From Lachnospiraceae bacterium (lineage in GTDB: Bacteria > Bacillota > Clostridia > Lachnospirales > Lachnospiraceae), in the NCBI GenBank assembly GCA_910575475.1, contig CAJTGD010000004.1:62001-126000 (forward strand): DNA of 64,000 nt, written 5' to 3'. The notes beneath the pieces are model-generated. The model saw only the letters and a list, made by a program, of their open reading frames with translations, was not told the origin of the DNA and made no database searches. Positions 9,408 to 17,837 of the stretch are shown here, in pieces; positions within the stretch are counted from its first letter, which is position 1, and the number at the start of each line of letters is the position of its first letter. Both the position numbers and the translations under genes were made by a program.

Positions 9408-10851
9408 TGAGGTTCTGGCCGGCGTGGGGATACAGTCCCTGATTGATGGACAAGAGGATATCAGTGTTTCCGGTGTATTCAGCCTGCCGGAAGAAGCGAT
9501 TGAGTTTCTGAAAGAAAATGTGGTAGATATCGTTATTACAGATATAGAGATGGCAGACATGAATGGACTGGAACTGATACAGGTAGTTCGCAGTGAGAAC
9601 CTGGCCAGTGGTATTATCATTTTAAGCTGTCATGACGATTTTTCCTATGCGCAGGAAGCTATTTCAAAAGGAACAGACAGCTATTTGCTGAAGCACAATG
9701 TTTCCAGGGAAATGCTGGTAAATGAAATAAAAAAGGTGTATCAGAAAACAAGTGATTTTGGAATGAACAAGGTACGGCGGGCATCTCAAGGAACGGAGCA
9801 AAAACTTCTTGCAGAGCGTGAAATTTATGTGGTGGGGATTTTACGGTTTGACACACCGGAGTATCTGATGGCAGATGTGGACAGGATGATGCTGATGCAT
9901 CTTTTGGAAAAAATTGTGTCACACTATGAGATGGGTACACTGTTCGCTCCTTATAACCGTGAGATGTTCATTGTGTATCAGTTCCGCAGGGATATGCCAA
10001 AAGGTGATAGACAGGAGCTGTTATATGAGAATCTGTCAGTCATTAACAAAAATATCCGTCAGTATATCAATGGAAAAATTGTAAATGGAATTAGTACGGA
10101 ATCCGATGATCTAAAAGAAATGCGGGAGAAATATGATGAAGCGGTTTCGGCAGCGGATCTGTGTTTCTATGATTCTTCAAAAACAGTCTTTGTTTGGCGT
10201 AATGGAAATAAAAAGCCTGTATTAAATGAGTTTTCCAGAGATAAACTTCTGGAAAATAACGGTCTGGAGATTCTGAGAGACGAGCTAAGGGATTTTGTGC
10301 GGCAGGCGTATTTCAGCCAAATGGAGGTGTGGAGTCTGAAAGGGCAGCTTGTTCCAGCAGTCAGCCGGATGGTGTATGCCGTTCTTCAGGAGCATCGGTT
10401 CAGCGAAACGTTACAGGCGAAATGGAGTGCGGAGCATCTTCGAATATCAGCTGCCGCACAGGCGAAAAATGCGGATATTTTACAGGAACAGTTATTGGAA
10501 GTAGTCTCTCAGTTTCGTCAGGAGTGTCTGGCAGATAGGAACCAGGATGAATTTGCAGAGGTGCTGGCCTATATTGATGAGAACTTGTCAGATAAACTGT
10601 CCCTAAAGGAGCTTGCGGAGAAAGGATGCATGAGTATCCCTTCTTTTAGCCGAAAGTTTAAGGAACGTATGGGAAAAACGCTGATCCAATATCTCAATGA
10701 ATGTCGTATTGAAAAGGCAAAAACTCTTTTGGAAAATAAAAATCTGTCCCTGGAGCAGGTGGCGGAGGAAGCTGGATTTTCTAATGCAAACTATTTGATA
10801 CGTGTATTAAAAAAAATAACCGGACAGACGATAGGGGAATATCGGAAATGA
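9382..10851 (+). CDS. YesN-type response regulator (receiver plus AraC HTH)
   Basis: This 489-residue regulator has an N-terminal CheY-like receiver (residues 1-120) with acidic residues in IIVDDE, phosphorylation site D54 in VITDIEMADMNG, and a conserved Lys in YLLKHN. A linker follows, then a C-terminal AraC-type double helix-turn-helix (about 390-489) containing LSLKELAEKGCMSIPSFSRKF and the second helix pair ending in ANYLIRVLKKITG. It pairs with the overlapping YesM kinase. By analogy with other YesMN pairs it should activate the adjacent importer genes when a rhamnoside or related oligosaccharide is present outside. Confidence 0.92.
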   Translation: MIRTIIVDDEVLAGVGIQSLIDGQEDISVSGVFSLPEEAIEFLKENVVDIVITDIEMADMNGLELIQVVRSENLASGIIILSCHDDFSYAQEAISKGTDSYLLKHNVSREMLVNEIKKVYQKTSDFGMNKVRRASQGTEQKLLAEREIYVVGILRFDTPEYLMADVDRMMLMHLLEKIVSHYEMGTLFAPYNREMFIVYQFRRDMPKGDRQELLYENLSVINKNIRQYINGKIVNGISTESDDLKEMREKYDEAVSAADLCFYDSSKTVFVWRNGNKKPVLNEFSRDKLLENNGLEILRDELRDFVRQAYFSQMEVWSLKGQLVPAVSRMVYAVLQEHRFSETLQAKWSAEHLRISAAAQAKNADILQEQLLEVVSQFRQECLADRNQDEFAEVLAYIDENLSDKLSLKELAEKGCMSIPSFSRKFKERMGKTLIQYLNECRIEKAKTLLENKNLSLEQVAEEAGFSNANYLIRVLKKITGQTIGEYRK

Positions 10852-10926
10852 ACTGCCGGGAAGCTGGTTTGGCCATAGCAGGATTCTGCATGAATGGCAC
10901 AACTGGTTCCTGGCAGTTTTTGTTTT
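10851..10926 (+). terminator. terminator after the response regulator gene
   Basis: Arms starting AACTGCCGGGAA (from 10851) and ending TTCCTGGCAGTT (to 10918) pair over about 12 bp with one G-U wobble. TTTGTTTTTATT follows. The importer genes downstream therefore need their own promoter. Confidence 0.65.
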
Positions 10927-11070
10927 TATTCCAGCGAAACAGCAAGTCAGGCAGCCATGCATGCATGGATATTTGGCGGCTGTGATAAGATTTTGAATGA
11001 GAATATCATTTTTTGAAGAAGTGGCCGGATCACTTTATCAAATTGTGAAGAAGGATGATTTATGTGTTAC

Positions 11071-11099
11071 TTGTTGAAAAACAGGGGATTTTTTATAAT
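11071..11099 (+). promoter_or_regulatory. promoter of the first ABC importer operon
   Basis: A perfect TATAAT at 11094-11099 stands 17 bp downstream of TTGTTG (11071-11076) and 60 bp before the binding-protein start. The weak -35 box is typical of promoters that need an activator, which fits control by the neighbouring AraC-type response regulator. The gap 10852-11159 holds only this and the preceding terminator. Confidence 0.5.
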
Positions 11100-11159
11100 G
11101 TAATCAATCAAAAGCGGCAGCAGCCGGATTCAAATTCAAAGAGAAAAGGAGAACTTATT

Positions 11160-12437
11160 ATGAAAAAGAAGTTATGTTTGGCAATGACAATGGCTATGGT
11201 AGTGTCACTTGCAGGATGCGGCGGAGGCGGGGCGTCATCTGACAGCGGAGCTTCTGATAACGGCGGAGATTCAGGAGAGGGCGGTGTGTCTGGTTCCATT
11301 ACCATATGGGAGCATGATTACAGCTTTGAGGACAGTTTGGAACAGATTATAGCAGGATTTCAGGAAGAGTATCCAAACGTAGAGGTAGATTACGAGATCA
11401 AAGCGGATGGTGATTATTACAGCCTGCTTCAGACAGCGATTCAGTCCGGTTCCGGTCCGGATCTGTTCTGGACAAATGGAACGGCAACCGCAAATATGCC
11501 GGATCTGGTGAGCAATGATGCCTGTGCTGATCTGACAGATCTGGTGGATTATTCTTTCATTTCTGACGCGGCTATGGATCTGGCAACGATGGATGACGGT
11601 ATCTATTCTGTGCCATGGATGACATTAGATACCCGTACCGTATTCTATAACAAAGATATGTTTGAGGAAAATAAATGGGAGGTTCCAACAACATTCAGTG
11701 AATTTGAAGATCTTCTGGCTGATATAAAAAAGGCTGGCATCACTCCTATTTCACTGGCTCATGATTCATGGTCCGCATTATTTGCCTATGAGCCTGTTCC
11801 GGCAGCCTATGATCCAGAGTATTGCGAAGGACTCCGTGACTACACAAGCAAGGCCGATGACGATGCGGCACGAGAAGCGCTGCAGAAAATGGTAGATTGG
11901 GCAGAGGAAGGCTATTTTGGCAGCAACTGGACTGGGGTCATTGATAATTCAGCACAGATCCTGGCATTTACGACGGGAGCAGCGGCTATGAACATCGCAG
12001 GTTCCTGGGACGCGACTACGATTTCAGAGAACAATCCGGATTTGAACTTTGGCGCGTTTACCATTCCGTCCGAGGATGGCACGACAGGCCTGGTAGGAAC
12101 CTCCGCGAATGGGTTTTCTGTAAACGCGGCTTCTGAGAACATGGATGCGGCTGTAGCTTTTGCAAATTACTGTGCAAGTAAAGAAGCGCAGACGATATGG
12201 GTACAGTCCCAGGGCGCGGTTTCCGGAAGCGAAGAAATTGAAGCAAGCACTGAGATCGCAAAGGAAATTTCGGAAAGCGGCGGAGGGAATACATACCGGA
12301 GCTGGCAGAACGTATTGAGCAGCCATTCTTCTACTGGAAATGCGTCTACAATATGGGATTCTGATTTTATGAAGGTATTTGATGGACAGATGACCGTGGA
12401 TGAATTAATGGATGAACTTGGAGCAGAGATGGAGTAA
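11160..12437 (+). CDS. carbohydrate ABC transporter substrate-binding lipoprotein
   Basis: This 425-residue protein has a lipoprotein signal (Lys-rich start, hydrophobic stretch, VVSLAGC with lipidated Cys20) and a Gly/Ser/Asp-rich linker. It then has the type-1 extracellular solute-binding fold: GSITIWEHDYSFED at the start of the mature domain, SGSGPDLFWTNG, VPWMTLDTRTVFYNKDMF, and INIAGSWD-like NIAGSWDATTI. It should capture a sugar or glycoside outside the cell for the two permeases that follow. AAAGGAGA before the ATG sets the start at 11160. No ATP-binding subunit is encoded nearby, as is common for Firmicute CUT1 systems that share one MsmX-type ATPase. Confidence 0.9.
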   Translation: MKKKLCLAMTMAMVVSLAGCGGGGASSDSGASDNGGDSGEGGVSGSITIWEHDYSFEDSLEQIIAGFQEEYPNVEVDYEIKADGDYYSLLQTAIQSGSGPDLFWTNGTATANMPDLVSNDACADLTDLVDYSFISDAAMDLATMDDGIYSVPWMTLDTRTVFYNKDMFEENKWEVPTTFSEFEDLLADIKKAGITPISLAHDSWSALFAYEPVPAAYDPEYCEGLRDYTSKADDDAAREALQKMVDWAEEGYFGSNWTGVIDNSAQILAFTTGAAAMNIAGSWDATTISENNPDLNFGAFTIPSEDGTTGLVGTSANGFSVNAASENMDAAVAFANYCASKEAQTIWVQSQGAVSGSEEIEASTEIAKEISESGGGNTYRSWQNVLSSHSSTGNASTIWDSDFMKVFDGQMTVDELMDELGAEME

Positions 12438-12456
12438 CCTGTAAAAACAAAGAAAT

Positions 12457-12491
12457 GGAAGCTGTGGCGTGTCAGAAAGACCACAGCCTCC
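12457..12491 (+). promoter_or_regulatory. intergenic hairpin between binding-protein and permease genes
   Basis: The arms GGAAGCTGTGG and CCACAGCCTCC pair over 11 positions with one mismatch and are not followed by a T run. Such hairpins after the binding-protein gene usually protect the upstream mRNA or cause partial termination, so that more binding protein than permease is made. The second importer operon has the same arrangement. Confidence 0.55.
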
Positions 12492-12519
12492 AATATAGAA
12501 AAATTTGGAGGTAATCTCT

Positions 12520-13416
12520 ATGAAGAAAAACAGGAATTATCTATTATTTATTACACCGGCATTTATCCTGTATTCAATTTTTATCGTCCTTCCTATTATT
12601 ATTGTCATGTTCCTTGGTTTTACGGACTGGTCAGGAATGGGAGATATTCACTTTGTCGGTATCAAAAACTTTATAACAATCTTTACAGATTCGCGCTTTG
12701 CGCCGGAATTCTTCAATGCTTTGAAAAACAACCTGAAGTATTTATTATGCGTCTGGCTGATCATCACGCCATTCCAGTATCTCGTGGCATACTTGCTGTA
12801 TATCAAAATCCCGGCGCATCAATATATTAAATTCATGGTATTTTTGCCGTATGTCATCAGCACCACGATCGTCAGCTTTTTCGCGACACTGATCTTCAAC
12901 CCGAATATTGGCTTCTTGAATACGTTTCTGACCAGTATAGGAATGGAGCCGGGAGCATGGTTCGGAGATCCGAAGTGGGCTTTCAAGCTATTGATTATTC
13001 TGATTCTCTGGCAGGGGTCAGGGTCAGGAATTATGATTTTCTATTCCAACTTTATGGATATTTCCCAGGATGTCATGGAGGCTTCCAGGATTGACGGATG
13101 TACGGAGTGGCAGCGTTTCCTTCATATTCTTCTGCCATTGTCTCTTCCGTCCTGCGCATCGAATATCACAATGAGTACGATCTGGGCGCTGGCAATCTTT
13201 GATCTACCGTTCATACTGGGCGGATCTAACGGCGGTATCAATGGAACGTTGGATTTTGCGAATACGGTATTTTACCGGTATACTTTTGGAAGCGGCCTCA
13301 ATGGAAAATCTGACTTAGGCTTCGGGGCATCTATCGTAGTAATCATGTTTATCGTCATGATGGTGGTAACCTTGATCCAGAATAAGGTGCTTACAAAATT
13401 CGAATACGACAATTAA
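12520..13416 (+). CDS. sugar ABC transporter permease (MalF/CUT1 type)
   Basis: This is a 298-residue, six-segment membrane protein. It carries the permease signature EASRIDGCTEWQRFLHILLPLSLP near residues 190-213, the coupling loop that contacts the ATPase. It begins MKKNRNYLLFITPAFILYSIF. GGAGGT at 12507-12512 places the start at ATG 12520. It forms a heterodimer with the following permease, and the substrate is given by the lipoprotein upstream. Confidence 0.9.
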   Translation: MKKNRNYLLFITPAFILYSIFIVLPIIIVMFLGFTDWSGMGDIHFVGIKNFITIFTDSRFAPEFFNALKNNLKYLLCVWLIITPFQYLVAYLLYIKIPAHQYIKFMVFLPYVISTTIVSFFATLIFNPNIGFLNTFLTSIGMEPGAWFGDPKWAFKLLIILILWQGSGSGIMIFYSNFMDISQDVMEASRIDGCTEWQRFLHILLPLSLPSCASNITMSTIWALAIFDLPFILGGSNGGINGTLDFANTVFYRYTFGSGLNGKSDLGFGASIVVIMFIVMMVVTLIQNKVLTKFEYDN

Positions 13417-13429
13417 GGAGGGGACATTT

Positions 13430-14305
13430 ATGGCAAAACAAAAACAGGCGGATTTTTCCCAGGGCAGCGGTGAGGTGCTCTCAACCAGTGGAAAAGTAAT
13501 CCGGGGGATCTGTTCTTTGATTATGATATTATATTCCTGCATTACGATTTTTGTCCTGGTTGTTACGGTAATGGACTCTCTGAAAGCAAAAGGAGATCTG
13601 GTCACAAATTTTGTGGGGCTGCCGAAGGCGGTTTCCCTTTCCAGCTATGCATCGGTTTTGATAGACGGGGACTTCCTCCTCTATTTTAAAAACAGTCTGG
13701 TATTGACAGTATGTGGAACTGTCGGCTGTATTCTGCTGTCATCCATGGCCGCATATGGCATTGCCCGTTATCAGTTTAAAGGAAAAAGCCTGCTGACCGG
13801 TTATTTTATGGTAGGTATGATGGTGCCGGTGCAGGTTAGTATCCTGCCGCTGTTCATCATCTTAAGGAACTTAGGACTCCTGAATAAGCTGTCAGGACTG
13901 ATTCTGGTATACATATCCGGAATCTCTATGTCTTGTCTGATTTTTCAGAAATTTTTCCGGACAATCCCGGCGGCATTGGAAGAATCTGCCAGGCTGGACG
14001 GATGCAGTGACTTACGGTTGTTCTTTAAGATTATTCTGCCGATCACAAAGCCGGTTATATTTACTATGGCATTGATCACTGCAATTGGGCAGTGGAATGA
14101 CTTTTACATGCCGATGGTGCTTTTAGGAAATAAAAATGTAACGACGCTCACACTGGCTATTTATCGCTATGTAGGACAGTTTACCAAATACATGAGTGAA
14201 TCCATGGCAGCCGTTGTTATTACCCTGATACCAATCATTATTATTTATTTTGTATTCTCATCCCAGATTGTAGAAGGGCTGACTGGTGGGGCAGTGAAAG
14301 GCTAG
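13430..14305 (+). CDS. sugar ABC transporter permease (MalG/CUT1 type)
   Basis: The 291-residue protein has six membrane segments and the EAA loop EESARLDGCSDLRLFFKIILPITKP near residues 185-208. The C-terminus, VEGLTGGAVKG, is typical of the second permease of CUT1 sugar importers. It starts 13 bp after the first permease with AAGGAGGGG as ribosome binding site. It completes the importer of the rhamnoside locus. The 261 bp after it hold no clear gene or terminator. Confidence 0.9.
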   Translation: MAKQKQADFSQGSGEVLSTSGKVIRGICSLIMILYSCITIFVLVVTVMDSLKAKGDLVTNFVGLPKAVSLSSYASVLIDGDFLLYFKNSLVLTVCGTVGCILLSSMAAYGIARYQFKGKSLLTGYFMVGMMVPVQVSILPLFIILRNLGLLNKLSGLILVYISGISMSCLIFQKFFRTIPAALEESARLDGCSDLRLFFKIILPITKPVIFTMALITAIGQWNDFYMPMVLLGNKNVTTLTLAIYRYVGQFTKYMSESMAAVVITLIPIIIIYFVFSSQIVEGLTGGAVKG

Positions 14306-14566
14306 AAGGTGATTTTCGGTTTTTTGATTTATGTTGTTTACCATAGATGATTCGTCTGTCAAAATTTTGAGCCGCTATTTCAGCATTGAAAATGGATTTT
14401 TGGTAATCAAAGTATTCATTGCGGGTGTGATGCTGCTCACGTTTACAATTCCTGCATAAAATGGGAACATAACCATGGATCTACTATTGCAATTCCCCAT
14501 GTTCTATATTACACTGAATATTGAGTAGTCTTTTTACCCACCGTACCGTTTTGGAAAGGAGTAAGT

Positions 14567-14902
14567 ATGGATCAAAAAGAAATGAATGAACAGGTAGGGA
14601 AGTTGCTTTCAGACAATCCGGCGAAGTATATCAAGATCAGAGGTATCCTCGATGAAATGTTTGAAGGTCGTACCCTTGAAGGCTCCAAGGATATCAGCGA
14701 TCGTGAGTTCGAAAGACTTCGTTACAGATTCCGGGACATTGACGTACCGCTCAGCTTCTGCGTAGACAAGGAAGCTGCCTATCAGCTTCAGAAGGCGGTC
14801 AAATATCACCGCGGCCAGTCCAGAAGCAGATATGACGACCGTCCGGCAGCCAAAAAGTCTGCTAAGGCCAAGAAAAAGGGCCTGTTCGGTATATTCGGAT
14901 AA
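14567..14902 (+). CDS. small basic protein of unknown function
   Basis: I do not recognise this 111-residue protein. The first 80 residues are charged and probably helical (MDQKEMNEQVGKLLSDNPAK; DREFERLRYRFRDIDVPLSF). The C-terminus is a Lys/Arg/Ala-rich tail (KKSAKAKKKGLFGIFG) ending in a short hydrophobic patch. No signal peptide or cysteine pair is seen. GAAAGGAGT precedes the ATG and a strong terminator follows, so it is a single-gene transcript. A nucleic-acid or membrane-surface role would fit the basic tail, but that is only a guess. Confidence 0.7.
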   Translation: MDQKEMNEQVGKLLSDNPAKYIKIRGILDEMFEGRTLEGSKDISDREFERLRYRFRDIDVPLSFCVDKEAAYQLQKAVKYHRGQSRSRYDDRPAAKKSAKAKKKGLFGIFG

Positions 14903-14925
14903 AATGATATTGACTTTTTGAGAAA

Positions 14926-14977
14926 GGGGATTCGCCTGTCGTGACGCGGCACCGGGCGAATCCCCTGTTTTCGTTTT
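14926..14977 (+). terminator. intrinsic terminator
   Basis: Perfect 11-bp arms GGGGATTCGCC (14926-14936) and GGCGAATCCCC (14955-14965) are followed by TGTTTTCGTTTT. It ends the small-protein transcript and lies between it and the convergent AraC gene. Confidence 0.8.
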
Positions 14978-15001
14978 ACGCGTGGCTGAGAAATATAAAA
15001 T

Positions 15002-15820
15002 TCAGCCAAGCTTCTTCCGGAAGTCATCCGGAGTCATCCCGGTTTCCTGTTTGAATTTTTTTCCAAAATAGCTGGGGCTTTCAAAACCGCACAGCTTCGC
15101 GATCTCCTGCACCTTTTTCTCAGGAAACCGGATCAAAAGTGTACGGGCCTGGCTGATGCGGATGGTCAGGAGATATTGCATGACCGTCTGTTTCATGGTC
15201 TTTTTGAACAGGGTACATAGATATTCTTTGGACAATCCAACCAGTTCTGCAAGCTCATCTAATGAAATATCTCTGACATAATGCTGCTCCATATAGAATA
15301 TAACCGCTGTGATCAGATCATCCGCATCCACATAAGAAGAGGGATTGATCCGTGTGATGCATGAGGACAGATCCAGGAGAAACGCATAGCACGCCTTGGA
15401 ATATTCCCGTGTTTTTCCGGAGAGCTTTTTTTGATGGAGCTTATGGAGCCGCCGGATATGGTCAATAAAAACCTCCGGCCGGGAAAAATGGTATACTCCG
15501 GTTTCGTGCATCTGCAGGACTGTCAGGACTTCCTGGCACAAAGGACCGCCAAAACCGAAGAAATGCACGGTCCAGTCAGGGGTCAGGGCCTGATAGATAT
15601 GGGAAATCCGTGGATAGATCAGAAGCCCCTGGCCTTCGGAGATGATGGATCGCTGGTTATTTACGATAAATTCTCCCCGGCCTTTGACACAGTAGAACCA
15701 CTGGTAACAGAGCATCCCATGAGGGCGGCGGATCGGTTCCTGGCGATGGTTGATGCCGAACAGGTGAAGGGCCAGGGGGAGGGTGTACTGGTCTGGGGAA
15801 TTGTGGATCTGGTAAATCAT
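15002..15820 (-). CDS. AraC family transcriptional regulator
   Basis: This 272-residue regulator has an N-terminal cupin-like sugar-binding domain (about 10-150; RPHGMLCYQWFYCVKGRGEF pattern) and a C-terminal AraC double helix-turn-helix (about 165-270). The latter includes SLDELAELVGLSKEYLCTLFK and KLCGFESPSYFGKKFKQETG. GAGGTG precedes the ATG at 15820. It is divergent from the GH35 gene 182 bp away and is probably its activator. An imperfect palindrome at 15854-15889 in the gap (TACTGTT/AACAGTA outer arms, CACCC/GGGTG inner arms) could be its operator or a leader hairpin. Confidence 0.9.
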   Translation of the reverse strand: MIYQIHNSPDQYTLPLALHLFGINHRQEPIRRPHGMLCYQWFYCVKGRGEFIVNNQRSIISEGQGLLIYPRISHIYQALTPDWTVHFFGFGGPLCQEVLTVLQMHETGVYHFSRPEVFIDHIRRLHKLHQKKLSGKTREYSKACYAFLLDLSSCITRINPSSYVDADDLITAVIFYMEQHYVRDISLDELAELVGLSKEYLCTLFKKTMKQTVMQYLLTIRISQARTLLIRFPEKKVQEIAKLCGFESPSYFGKKFKQETGMTPDDFRKKLG

Positions 15821-16002
15821 AGGGGCACCTCGTGATACTCAAAATAGACTGGATACTGTTACTGGAGCACCCAAAGGGTGTGAACAGTAGCGATATTAAA
15901 ATTGTTATATAAATATTATGATATTAAGATTGAGATCATATGTCAAGCAGAGATATAATAAGGGCAGAAAAAATAGAAATAAAATATCAGGAGGACAAAA
16001 CA

Positions 16003-17544
16003 ATGAACCACATCCCGCAGATTAGAAATGACAATGGAATCCCTACATTATATGTAAAAGGGGAACCTTTCTTTGTGCTTGGCGGAGAGATTCACAATTC
16101 CAGCGCCAGCAGCCTGGAATACATGGAGCGGCATGTATGGAGCAATCTGGAAGGACTGAACATGAATTCTCTGATCGTACCTTTATACTGGGAAACCATC
16201 GAACCGGAGGAAGGCAGATATCAGTTCGGACTTCTGGACGGGCTGATCGGGCAGGCGAGAAAACGGAATATACATCTGATCTTTTTATGGTTCGGACTGT
16301 GGAAAAACAGTGAATCCATGTATGTGCCGGCATGGATGAAGCAGGATACCGAGGCTTATTTCCGGGCGGAAAAGGTAAGCGGGGAAAAGCTGAATACGAT
16401 CTCACCGCTCTGCGAAGCCGCAGTGGAAAAGGACGCGCAGGCGTTTTCAAAGATCATGGCGCATATCCGGGAGATTGACGAGGAGGAGTCTACGGTTATG
16501 ATCATGCAGGTGGAAAATGAGATCGGCCTGCTGGGAACAGCCTGTGATTACAGCCCGGCGGCAAGAGAGGCATTTGCCCGGGAAATTCCGGCAGAGCTGG
16601 CGGGGGAGTACGGTGTTTCGGGAGATTGGAAGGCGGCTTTTGGAGCGGATGCGGAAGAATATTTTATGGCATATCATTTTGCAAAGGCAGTTGAGAAGAT
16701 CACACGGGCCGGACAGAAGGAATATCCGCTTCCCTGCTATACCAACGCATGGCTGAAACAGTACCCCTGGTACGCAGGCTCTTATCCATCCGGCGGCCCC
16801 ATTCGGGAGGTACACCGGATCTGGAAGCTGGCGGCCCCCTCGTTGTTCACCCTGGCGCCGGATATCTATGTGCCCTATGTTGCGGATGTGATGGATGAAT
16901 ATAGTTATGAGGGAAATCCGCTGTTTGTCCCGGAGGTCAGGAAAGACGCGGTGACATCGTCTTACTGCATGTATGCGTTTGGGAAACACAACGCGATCGG
17001 TTATTCACCGTTTGGGGCGGAAGAACTGGGGCTGCCGCCGGAGGCGGTCGACAGGCCGCCCATGGAGGTGATGGCCGCTTTGAATATAGATCCCTCCGCA
17101 TTTGAGATCGAGGGGAGCAAGGAATATCTGAGCAGGACGTATGGCCTGATGGAACAGATGAAGCCGCTGTACCTGAAGCACCGGGGGACAAAACATCTGC
17201 AAAGCTGGTGCAGGAAGTCGGAGACAGATTATGGAGCGTATTTTCGGTTTGAGAAGTACGACCTTGCCGTGGCGTATGCGCCCCGCATGACGGCAAAGCC
17301 GCTGGGGGCGGGGATGGTGTATGAGCTGGCAGAGAATCAGTTTTTGATCGTGGGAATGATGAGCTCGCTGACGTTTCAGGCGAAAGCCGGGGAAAATGTG
17401 AAGGTCAATTTCCTGCGGCTGGAAGAAGGGGAGATTGAAAACGGCCAGTGGAAGCCGGGGCGAATACTGAATGGAGATGAGCAGATGGCGCTGAAGCTGG
17501 GAGATATGCCGGAATGTCTGTATGTGGAATTGTACAAATATTGA
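16003..17544 (+). CDS. GH35-type beta-galactosidase (DUF5597-like)
   Basis: The 513-residue enzyme has the GH35/GH42-like TIM barrel. FFVLGGEIHNSSAS begins the barrel and NSLIVPLYWETIEPEEGRY is the family's early signature. MQVENEIGLLG carries the acid/base (E173), and FVPEVRKD near 308-314 carries the likely nucleophile E311. The C-terminal part resembles the DUF5597 beta domain. It should hydrolyse terminal beta-galactosides in the cytoplasm, since no signal peptide is present. The ATG at 16003 is chosen over an in-frame one 63 bp upstream because AGGAGGA lies directly before it. It is divergent from an AraC regulator. Confidence 0.85.
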   Translation: MNHIPQIRNDNGIPTLYVKGEPFFVLGGEIHNSSASSLEYMERHVWSNLEGLNMNSLIVPLYWETIEPEEGRYQFGLLDGLIGQARKRNIHLIFLWFGLWKNSESMYVPAWMKQDTEAYFRAEKVSGEKLNTISPLCEAAVEKDAQAFSKIMAHIREIDEEESTVMIMQVENEIGLLGTACDYSPAAREAFAREIPAELAGEYGVSGDWKAAFGADAEEYFMAYHFAKAVEKITRAGQKEYPLPCYTNAWLKQYPWYAGSYPSGGPIREVHRIWKLAAPSLFTLAPDIYVPYVADVMDEYSYEGNPLFVPEVRKDAVTSSYCMYAFGKHNAIGYSPFGAEELGLPPEAVDRPPMEVMAALNIDPSAFEIEGSKEYLSRTYGLMEQMKPLYLKHRGTKHLQSWCRKSETDYGAYFRFEKYDLAVAYAPRMTAKPLGAGMVYELAENQFLIVGMMSSLTFQAKAGENVKVNFLRLEEGEIENGQWKPGRILNGDEQMALKLGDMPECLYVELYKY

Positions 17545-17604
17545 TTGAAAAGTGCTATTTATATTGGCAGGGGCAGGATAAATAAAATACGGAGCCAGCT
17601 TAAA

Positions 17605-17657
17605 AAGCTGCCGCATTGGAGATACAGGGTTCAACCTCCGATGCGGCAGCTTCTTTT
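17605..17657 (+). terminator. intrinsic terminator after the GH35 gene
   Basis: Arms AAGCTGCCGCAT (17605-17616) and ATGCGGCAGCTT (17641-17652) are perfectly complementary and followed by CTTTT. The remaining 180 bp before the next gene contain a weak promoter-like TTGGAT-N15-TAAAAT at 17757-17783. Confidence 0.8.
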
Positions 17658-17837
17658 AGCCGCAGAACAAAAATAATATATGCTTTTTTGTCACCTGAAT
17701 ATAAAAACAGGGAGTTCAGGACAAAAAAAACCGCGTTTTTGGTTTAAATCATAGTATTGGATGGACAAAAAAAACGATAAAATAGTATCAAGTTAAAGAT
17801 ATAGAACAAAAAACGAGGAAAAGTGAGGTAAAAACTT

